Origin: Azospirillum baldaniorum | Lineage (GTDB): Bacteria; Pseudomonadota; Alphaproteobacteria; Azospirillales; Azospirillaceae | Reading direction: 5' to 3' | NCBI RefSeq assembly: GCF_003119195.2 | Contig: NZ_CP022261.1 | Location: 62,001-126,000 of the forward strand | DNA: 64,000 nucleotides | Shown here: one piece after another, positions 57,891 through 64,000 of the stretch | Position numbering within the stretch: the stretch's first letter is position 1 | How the letters are laid out: the number at the start of each line of letters is the position of its first letter | Program-made: the position numbers and the translations under genes | The notes under the pieces: generated by a model | Told to the model about the DNA's origin: nothing | The model's input: only the letters and a program-made list of their open reading frames with translations | Databases searched by the model: none

Positions 57891-58583
57891 ATGTCCCAAG
57901 TCGAAGTGACCAGCCAGACCGAGTATCCTTGGCAGAGCATCGTCTTCATCACCTCCACCTACGCGAACGGCGAGGTCCACACCGGGTCCGGTGTGATGGT
58001 CGGACCGAATGACGTCCTGACGGCATCCCACGTCGTCTACGATTCGACGACGGGCCAGAGCCCGATCGAGATCACCGTCACCCCGGCCTTCGACCCGTCT
58101 CCCTTCACGGCGCCGTTCGGAAGCGTGGACGCCGTCTCGTGGCACTACAACGCCAACTTCGATCCGAACGGGGACGGCCTGATCGTGTCCGGCAACGGCG
58201 GCGCGGGCCTGGAAGGGGTGGAACTCGACTACGCGTTGCTCGATCTCGGCGTGGCGCTGGGCTACGAGACGGGCTGGATGGAGATCGATCCGACCTTCGT
58301 GTCCGGCAGCGTCAACCTGACCGGATTCCCGGATCTGTATGGCAACAACATGATGAACGATATGGGTTGGGTCGCGGACAACCCGTTCGACGACTTCATC
58401 GACATCAGTGGTCTGGAGGTCCATCCCGGCAATTCCGGCGGGCCGGTCTGGTACGAGGAGAACGGCGTCGGTCACGTCGTCGGCATCGTCTCCACCGGCG
58501 TTGCCGCCCATGATGTCATAGCGAGCTACGGCACGCTGCTCGACTGGATCGCCGATAATGACCGCCTGATCGCGGCTGCCTGA
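57891..58583 (+). CDS. Trypsin-like (S1/V8-type) serine protease
   Basis: 230 residues from the ATG at 57891 (AGGAGCAG upstream). The triad is complete: VLTASHVVYD (His about 48), VELDYALLDL (Asp about 114), VHPGNSGGPVWY (Ser about 182). The pattern is closest to V8/glutamyl endopeptidase-like bacterial enzymes. No signal peptide or pro-segment is seen, and no RTX repeats, so how it leaves the cell, if it does, is unclear. It lies between two RTX genes and converges on the haemagglutinin gene. Confidence 0.85.
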   Translation: MSQVEVTSQTEYPWQSIVFITSTYANGEVHTGSGVMVGPNDVLTASHVVYDSTTGQSPIEITVTPAFDPSPFTAPFGSVDAVSWHYNANFDPNGDGLIVSGNGGAGLEGVELDYALLDLGVALGYETGWMEIDPTFVSGSVNLTGFPDLYGNNMMNDMGWVADNPFDDFIDISGLEVHPGNSGGPVWYEENGVGHVVGIVSTGVAAHDVIASYGTLLDWIADNDRLIAAA

Positions 58584-58658
58584 TCGCAGCCGTGTGACCC
58601 GCTCAGGGGAGGCCTCCGGTGGGGCGAAGCCGGAACCGGGGGCCTTCCTTTCGCCCGC

Positions 58659-61600
58659 CTATCGGCAACCCGGCCTCGCGGCCATCTGGAACCGGAGCGG
58701 CGCCGCCGGCCCTGATGCGTCACCGGCCTTTCCGCCTGCCGGCACGCCGTAGGGAGAGGGCAGGGGGACGGCGGGGTCCAGCGGCAGGCCGCCACCGTTG
58801 CCGACGATCAGGCTGCTGCTCGCCCGCCCGCCCCGGCCGGCGCAGGTGTCGCGCAGCAGGTCCCGGCTGCCCAGGAAGCTCTCCGGCAGTTTGACCAGGC
58901 TACTGGCGATGGTGTTGTCGGGCGCCGGGGTGGAAATGGTCCCCGACACGCTCTCGGCCGAAGACGCTTCGATCACCGTCGCGGGGGAGGACAACAGCTG
59001 GTCGGCCCGGATCGTGATGTTGCCGCCGTTGCCCTTCTGCGCGTTGGCCTGGATTCGGCTGTCGTCCAGCACCACGAAGGGCGGATCGATGACGATGTTG
59101 CCGCCGCTGCCGGTGCCGCCGGCGACCGAGGTCGTGATCGCGCTTTCGTGCAGGTCGAGCAGCCGGCCGACTTGGATGGTGATGTCGCCGCCGTTCGCCG
59201 TGGTGGTCTGGGTCCGGATGGCCGCACCGTCCAGCGCCAACTGGTCCGTCGCCGTGATCGCGACCGATCCGCCCGTCCCCGTTCCCTCGCCTTCCGCGCT
59301 GACCGTCCCGTCCCGGCGCAGGAGAAGATCGCCTGCGCGAATGGTGACGGAGCCGCCATCGCCGGTCGAGCCCGGCTGGGCGCTGCTCAGCACTCCGGTC
59401 GCTGTCGGGACGCCCTGGCGGTCGATCAGCAATTGGCCGGCCTGCACCGTCACCGAGCCGGCATTCCCCTTCTCGAAGGTGGTGCTGCGGATCTGGCCGC
59501 CATGGGTCAGGGAAATCCGCCCCGCCGTCGTCACATGGACGATGCCGCCCTGGCCGCCCGAGCCCTGTTCCGCGCTGCTTCCGATTCCGGTCAGGCGCGG
59601 CGGACCGTCGACGCCGTGGATCGACAGCGATCCGGGCTTGACCGTCACGGCTCCGGCATCGCCCTCACCGAAGGTGTTGCTGCCGATCTCACCGCCGTTG
59701 AGGATCGCCAAGTCGCCGGTGGTGGTGACGCGGACCGTTCCGGCATCGCCCTTGGATCCGGGCTCGGCGTTGCTGGAGATGCCGGTGAAAACCTCGTCGG
59801 GGATGCCCATAATCGCCAGCGTTCCGGCATGGACCGTCACCGCCCCCGCGTTGCCGTCGCCGAAGGTGTCGCTGGCGATGGAGCCTCCCTGGCTGATCGC
59901 CAGCATGCCGGCCCCTACGGTCACCATGCCGGCGTTGCCCTCGCGCACGTCGGGGCTGGAGCCCCGGTTGGCGTTGCTGGAAATGCCCGTGAAGCTCTGC
60001 CCGCCGTCGCCGGTGATGGCCATCGAGCCGGCCCATACGGTGACGTCGCCCGCGTTGCCGGAACTGAAGCCGTTGCTGCCGATCTCGCCGCCCTGGTCGA
60101 TGGTCAGCGCGCCGGCCGAGGCGACGCCGACCGTGCCGGCATTGCCGCTGGAACGGCGGTTGGCGTTGCTGGAGATGCCGGTGAAGCTCTTGCCGTGATT
60201 GCCGGTGATCGACAGCGACCCCGCGGTCACGATGACATTCCCGGCGTTTCCCGTGGTGAAGGTGTTGCTGCCGATCTCACCGCCGCTGGTGATGGTCAGC
60301 GGGCCTGTCGTCATCACGCGAACCGTGCCGGCGTCGTTGGTGGAGCCGTTGTCGGCGTTGCTCGTGATCCCCGTCAGGACGGACGTCCCGGTTCCGGTGA
60401 TCGACAGCGAGCCGGCGGTCACCGTGACGTCTCCGGCGTGACCGGCGCTGAAGGTGTTGCTGCCGATCTCGCCGCCGTCGGCGATGGTCAGCGGGCCGGC
60501 GGTGCTGACGCGGACTGTGCCGGCGTGCCCGCCGCCGCTCGTGTTGGCCTGAATGCCGACGAACACGCCCCTGAAATCGTCGAAGACGCCTTTCACCCCG
60601 GTGATCGACAGGCGTCCGGCCTCGACCGTCACGTCGCCGGCACGAGATCTTCCGAGCGTGTCGCTGGCGATCTGCGCGTAGGGGCCGGACAGGTCGATGG
60701 CGCCGGCACGGACGGAAACCACGCCCCCGGTCCCCGTCGCGGTCTCCGTGACCTGGCTGATCAGGCCCGTGAACACGTCGCCCGCACCGCCGGTGATGGT
60801 GATCGTGCCCGCATCGACGGTGACGGGGCTGGCGTGGCCGAACCCTTCGATGCGGCTGCCGATCTGGGCGGTGTCGCTCATCCGCAGCGGCCCGGTGATC
60901 CCCAGCGTGACCGACCCGGTGTCCCCGGTCGCCCAGGGATAGCCCTCGCTGACGATCCGCGACCGCACGCCGCCCGACGAATCGCCGGACATGGTGAGGC
61001 TGCCGGCGCTCACGGAAATATCGGCGGCTCTGCTTCCCCCGTAGGTGCGGCTCAGGATCGCGCCACCCTTGTGGATGTCCACGCTGTCGGCGGCGATCGT
61101 GATCGGGGCGGCCGACCCGGTCGCGAAGAAGGCCGCCTGGCTGTCGATGAGGGTCGAGAAGCTCACCCCGACGCCCTCGATGGACAGGCGGCCAGCGGTG
61201 ACCGCGATCGGGCCGGCACCGCCCGGGCCGAAGGCGATGCTGCTGACGCGCGCTCCCCCGCGCAGCGTCACGTCTGCGGCCTGGAGGCTGATGGGCGCAC
61301 CCAGGCCGCTCCCCGTCGCGACGCTGATGAGAGCGCCGCCAGCGATGTCCAGGGACCCGCTCCGGACGTCGAGGCTGCCCTTGGCGTCGGCGCCGCCGGT
61401 GTTGTTCGCCGCGACGGTCGCGTTCTCGACCGTCAGGGAGTCCCCGCGAATCAGGACGCTGCCGCCGCCGTCGCCGCTGGAGGCGATGGACGCGCCGTCG
61501 TGCAGCCGGACCTTCCCCTGCCTGACGGCGTTCACAGCGCCGTCGGCGAGGCGCACCTGCCCGGACCCGGTCAGGGACGCCACGGTCACGCTCCCGCCCG

Positions 61601-62216
61601 GCGCCTCGACGCGACCCGTCGCCCCGCCGCGCACCTCGACGTCGCCGCCGACCAGGGACAGGGCCTTGCCCGGCTTCACGGACACCCGTGCGCCATCGAC
61701 CTTCAGCGCCCCCGCGGGCCGGTCGAGGAAACCGAAGGCGGCCGGCGGGGAGGCGGTGAAGCTGCTCCCGCCCGTGTCCAGAGCGGAGAAGCGCGCGCCG
61801 TCGGCGAAGCGCACCTCGTGCGCCGTGCCGACGTGCAGGCTGGCCGGTACGTCCACCACGGCGTTGGGGCCGAAGGTCATGCCGGCCGGGTTGATGAGGT
61901 GGACATCGGCCTGCCCGACCGTGGAGCGCAGCGTGCCGTCGATCGCCGACGGGCTGCCGCCGGTGACCCGGCCGACCACGTTGCGCACGTTGCCCGGCCC
62001 GGTGAAGGTCACCGTCTGACCCTGGTTGACGTTGAAGCGGTCGAAGCTATGGAACAGATTCCCACCGGCCTGGGTGCCGAGGCTGGCGCCGATCTCCACA
62101 ACCTTGCCCGATAGGCTCACGCGTGGGCCGGTCGTGCCGTCGGTGGCAATCTGAGCCAAGGCGGCCGCCGGTGACAGCAGGGCGACCACGGGGGTGAGCA
62201 GGAGTCTCCGCCGCAT
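58659..62216 (-). CDS. Filamentous-haemagglutinin-type exoprotein (TpsA-like)
   Basis: 1185 residues. A signal peptide (LLLTPVVALLSPAAALA) is followed by the TPS domain: FHSFDRFNVNQGQTVTFTGP, VVGRVTGGSPSAIDGTLRS, VHLINPAGMTFGPNAVVDV. From about 240 to 1100 the protein is beta-helix, with some eight units of about 70 residues built on GGEIGSNTFxxGNAGxVTV and FTGISSNAxxxS. The C-terminal SSLVKLPESFLGSRDLLRDTCAG is common in this class. TPS exoproteins are exported through a TpsB pore and act as adhesins; no tpsB is in the window. Confidence 0.88.
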   Translation of the reverse strand: MRRRLLLTPVVALLSPAAALAQIATDGTTGPRVSLSGKVVEIGASLGTQAGGNLFHSFDRFNVNQGQTVTFTGPGNVRNVVGRVTGGSPSAIDGTLRSTVGQADVHLINPAGMTFGPNAVVDVPASLHVGTAHEVRFADGARFSALDTGGSSFTASPPAAFGFLDRPAGALKVDGARVSVKPGKALSLVGGDVEVRGGATGRVEAPGGSVTVASLTGSGQVRLADGAVNAVRQGKVRLHDGASIASSGDGGGSVLIRGDSLTVENATVAANNTGGADAKGSLDVRSGSLDIAGGALISVATGSGLGAPISLQAADVTLRGGARVSSIAFGPGGAGPIAVTAGRLSIEGVGVSFSTLIDSQAAFFATGSAAPITIAADSVDIHKGGAILSRTYGGSRAADISVSAGSLTMSGDSSGGVRSRIVSEGYPWATGDTGSVTLGITGPLRMSDTAQIGSRIEGFGHASPVTVDAGTITITGGAGDVFTGLISQVTETATGTGGVVSVRAGAIDLSGPYAQIASDTLGRSRAGDVTVEAGRLSITGVKGVFDDFRGVFVGIQANTSGGGHAGTVRVSTAGPLTIADGGEIGSNTFSAGHAGDVTVTAGSLSITGTGTSVLTGITSNADNGSTNDAGTVRVMTTGPLTITSGGEIGSNTFTTGNAGNVIVTAGSLSITGNHGKSFTGISSNANRRSSGNAGTVGVASAGALTIDQGGEIGSNGFSSGNAGDVTVWAGSMAITGDGGQSFTGISSNANRGSSPDVREGNAGMVTVGAGMLAISQGGSIASDTFGDGNAGAVTVHAGTLAIMGIPDEVFTGISSNAEPGSKGDAGTVRVTTTGDLAILNGGEIGSNTFGEGDAGAVTVKPGSLSIHGVDGPPRLTGIGSSAEQGSGGQGGIVHVTTAGRISLTHGGQIRSTTFEKGNAGSVTVQAGQLLIDRQGVPTATGVLSSAQPGSTGDGGSVTIRAGDLLLRRDGTVSAEGEGTGTGGSVAITATDQLALDGAAIRTQTTTANGGDITIQVGRLLDLHESAITTSVAGGTGSGGNIVIDPPFVVLDDSRIQANAQKGNGGNITIRADQLLSSPATVIEASSAESVSGTISTPAPDNTIASSLVKLPESFLGSRDLLRDTCAGRGGRASSSLIVGNGGGLPLDPAVPLPSPYGVPAGGKAGDASGPAAPLRFQMAARPGCR

Positions 62217-62327
62217 GCGACGCCCTCCGCGTTCCGAGTGCCGGCCAGCTTACCCCCCAACCGCATCCGCCCGACACGGCGCAGAGGCGGATGCGTCTCG
62301 CCTTTTGCGGCTGCGGAAAAGAAGAGC

Positions 62328-62363
62328 TGACAAAGAAAGAGCTCCGCGCGGAAGGCGCGGAGC
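62328..62363 (-). terminator. Rho-independent terminator after small RTX gene 2
   Basis: On the minus strand GCTCCGCGC (revcomp of 62355-62363) pairs with GCGCGGAGC (revcomp of 62341-62349), followed by TCTTTCTTTG. It lies 48 nt after the stop of the RTX gene and before the haemagglutinin start. Confidence 0.8.
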
Positions 62364-62410
62364 CTGAGGTTTCTCACATGGCAAATCCGAAGCGGAAGGA
62401 AACGCGACGC

Positions 62411-62992
62411 TCAGCCCAGGAGGGCCTCCACCGCGGTGGTGTAGAAGGACGGCCCGTCGCTGTAGGGGGCGGTGACGATGGCGTCGGCCGGCAACTCAGC
62501 CAGGGCGACGCCCTGGAGCAGCACGGCGTTGCCGGCGCCGAAGTCGACCACCGTGCCGTCGGCGTTCTGGCTGAGCACCGGATCGCCGGCCCCGTTCATG
62601 TTCGGCATGACGATGATCTGGTCGGTGCCCGGCATGAAGTCGGTGATGGCGTCCACGCCGCTGCCCGGCTCGAACACGAACCAGTCCGCCCCGGTCCCGC
62701 CGGTCAGCGTGTCGTTGCCGACCCCGCCCCACAGGTCGTCGAAACCGGCGCCGCTGACCAGCACGTCGTCCCCGGCATCGCCGAACAGCTTGTTCCAGGC
62801 GCTCTCGGTATCAGCCCCGGTGCCGCCGTAGCTGTCCGCATAGATCATGTCGTCGCCAGCGTTGCCGGTGATGGTGTCCGCCCCGGCTCCGCCAAAGATC
62901 TGGTCGTTGCCGCCCAGTCCCTTGAAAGTATCGTCAATGGAAGTGCCCTGCAGCGTGTCGGCGCCTTCGGTCGCGGTCGCAGTGATGGTCAT
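62411..62992 (-). CDS. Small RTX calcium-binding protein 2
   Basis: 193 residues from the ATG at 62992 (GGAGA upstream). Same layout as the gene at 57045: ATEGADTLQGTSIDDTFKGL, GGAGADTITGNAGDDMIYAD, GDAGDDVLVSGAGFDDLWGG, ITDFMPGTDQIIV, then LLQGVALAELPADAIV and FYTTAVEALLG. The middle differs by a short deletion (SYGGTGADTESAWN against VYAGQSEPSLGTDTEG). It is divergent from the second type I ABC transporter, so it could be that system's substrate. Confidence 0.85.
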   Translation of the reverse strand: MTITATATEGADTLQGTSIDDTFKGLGGNDQIFGGAGADTITGNAGDDMIYADSYGGTGADTESAWNKLFGDAGDDVLVSGAGFDDLWGGVGNDTLTGGTGADWFVFEPGSGVDAITDFMPGTDQIIVMPNMNGAGDPVLSQNADGTVVDFGAGNAVLLQGVALAELPADAIVTAPYSDGPSFYTTAVEALLG

Positions 62993-63266
62993 CGCAATCT
63001 CCGTGGTGTGACTGGGCATCGCCCGGTGACTGCGATTAAAAAGCATTGAGGGCTCGGCATCAGTTCACGCCATCACCGAGAATCGCCAAATTTTGATATT
63101 TTATTTCCTTTGCAGTCCGTTGGAATTTCTGGGGCAGCTTTGCAGGAATTGCGCGGAACACGGAGGGGTGGTGGTGGCGCTCACTCCCCCGCGCACAAGC
63201 CTGTGGCGGAATGACGGCACGCCGTGGGGATGGCTCCGGCGCACCGGAAAGGGAAAATCGCCCGTC
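62993..63266. promoter_or_regulatory. Divergent region between small RTX gene 2 and the second ABC transporter
   Basis: GGGCGATGCCC (revcomp of 63014-63024) lies 21 nt before the RTX start, as in the other small RTX gene. Around 63,080-63,110 the sequence is AT-rich (TTTTGATATTTTATTTCC) and may be the promoter area. No gene seen. Confidence 0.45.
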
Positions 63267-64000
63267 ATGTCACCGCTCGCCCCCGCCCGCCGCTGCCTGG
63301 TTGCCGCCGCGGGCTTCAGCGCCGCCATCAACGTGCTGGCACTGACCCTGCCGCTCTATTCCATGCAGGTCTATGACCGCGTCCTGTCCAGCGGCAGCCT
63401 GGAGACGCTGTTCTATCTGACTGTGATCGCGCTGGTCGCACTCGTCTTCGTCAGCTGGCTGGAGATCCTGCGCGCCCGCCTGCTGCTGCGCGTCGCCAGC
63501 TGGGTGGAGCGGCGCTTCGCCCCGGAGTGCTTGCGCCGCGCGCTGACCATGTCCGGTGGCCGGCAGGGCGCCGATCTCACCACCCTGCGCGAACTGGCGG
63601 TGCTGCGGCAGACCATGGGCAGCCCCGTGGTCGCCGCCCTGGCCGATGTCCCGTGGGTTCCGGTCTATCTGGTGGCGTTGTTCGCCCTGCACCCGCTGCT
63701 GGGGCTGGTGGCGGCCGGCGGCGCCCTGACGCTGTTCGCCATCGCCTGGGCGGGCGAGATTCTGACGCGCCGCGCCGTCGCCGCCTCCGGCGAGGCCGGC
63801 ACGACCGCCCAGCGCTTCGTCGAGGCGGCGGTCCGCTCGCGGGAAGAGATCCATTGCATGGGCATGTCGGCCGCCGTGGTCGAGCGCTGGGCGGCGGGAA
63901 ACGCCGCCGCCCTGGACCAGGGGGAGCGCGCCTGCGCCCGGCACGCCACCGCCTATTCCCTGACCCGCTGGGTCCGTCTGGTCGTGCAGGTCGCCATCAT
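63267..64000 (+). CDS. Second type I secretion ABC transporter, N-terminal part (cut by window edge)
   Basis: The ATG at 63267 opens an uninterrupted frame of 244 codons to the edge. It starts ARRCLVAAAGFSAAINVLAL and continues TLPLYSMQVYDRVLSSGSLE, the PrtD/LapB-type hallmark of the first two spans. The next parts are LRELAVLRQTMGSPVVAALA, DVPWVPVYLVALFALHPLLG and REEIHCMGMSAAVVERW. The ATPase domain would lie beyond the window. No C39 domain precedes it. It may export the divergent small RTX protein. Confidence 0.88.
   Translation, partial: MSPLAPARRCLVAAAGFSAAINVLALTLPLYSMQVYDRVLSSGSLETLFYLTVIALVALVFVSWLEILRARLLLRVASWVERRFAPECLRRALTMSGGRQGADLTTLRELAVLRQTMGSPVVAALADVPWVPVYLVALFALHPLLGLVAAGGALTLFAIAWAGEILTRRAVAASGEAGTTAQRFVEAAVRSREEIHCMGMSAAVVERWAAGNAAALDQGERACARHATAYSLTRWVRLVVQVAI

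Larger units (their letters stand above)
57255..62798. repeat. Inverted repeat of about 340 bp formed by the two small RTX genes
   Basis: Bases 57255-57596 and the reverse complement of 62457-62798 are almost identical, both in small RTX genes that face each other. The segment between them (about 4.9 kb) carries the protease and the haemagglutinin-type gene. Homologous recombination between the arms would flip that segment and swap the 3' ends of the two RTX genes. Confidence 0.8.

Noticed and set aside
59148..62114. A plus-strand open frame of nearly 1000 codons opposite the haemagglutinin-type gene
   Set aside because: Low-complexity Ala/Gly/Arg/Asp product without a signal or motif. The minus strand encodes a clear TPS domain and regular beta-helix units.
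1..64000. CRISPR arrays, tRNA and rRNA genes
   Set aside because: No regularly spaced repeats with unique spacers were seen. The short tandem repeats at 17311 have no spacers. No tRNA-like cloverleaf or rRNA sequence was recognised by eye.

Overview
The window is GC-rich DNA with alphaproteobacterial character, most likely from a large plasmid of an Azospirillum-like (Rhodospirillales) bacterium. This is an inference from gene content: a VirB-type conjugation system with a MobA/MobL relaxase, a RepC-family replication initiator, a ParA/ParB pair, an ArdC antirestriction protein, and type I secretion with RTX proteins. No rRNA, tRNA or core housekeeping gene was recognised. The species was not determined.

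Bases 1-16,900 are the conjugation region. A minus-strand operon runs virB2-virB3-virB4-virB5-virB7-virB8-virB9-virB10, then a cysteine-repeat exported protein, then virB11, which is cut by the window edge. Next to it lie a minus-strand relaxase gene, a palindrome-rich region holding an IncQ-like nic candidate (oriT), a plus-strand run of small genes ending in virB6, an OmpA-like protein and a type IV pilin-like protein. No virD4 coupling protein and no virB1 are in view.

Bases 17,000-32,400 are the plasmid backbone: an ardC operon, small unknown genes, a P-loop ATPase, a hairpin-repeat tract, repC with a structured leader and an internal AT-rich candidate oriV, a UvrD/Rep-type helicase, and parA-parB flanked by palindromes that look like centromere sites. 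repC lies about 5 kb from parAB, so the usual repABC order is broken. A two-part motif (GGTGCTCGAA, exactly 16 nt, then about CCGTAGGCT) stands 28-63 nt before the start codon of eight transcription units. It looks like a plasmid-specific promoter or regulon.

Bases 32,400-39,400 are accessory: a DUF6064/aldo-keto reductase pair, one intact serine recombinase with two broken relatives, a DUF465 protein, an alpha/beta hydrolase and an XRE regulator.

Bases 39,400-64,000 are a secretion and surface region. A minus-strand operon encodes a 2338-residue RTX heme peroxidase (peroxicin type), its type I ABC transporter, a membrane-anchored RTX protein and an HlyD-type adaptor. Beside it is a two-component pair whose kinase has lost the phospho-acceptor histidine. 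After a patch of insertion sequences (one intact IS5-family element, IS6 and IS256 remnants and a second IS5 remnant) come two nearly identical small RTX genes in inverted orientation. These bracket a trypsin-like protease and a filamentous-haemagglutinin-type exoprotein. The start of a second type I ABC transporter runs off the right edge.
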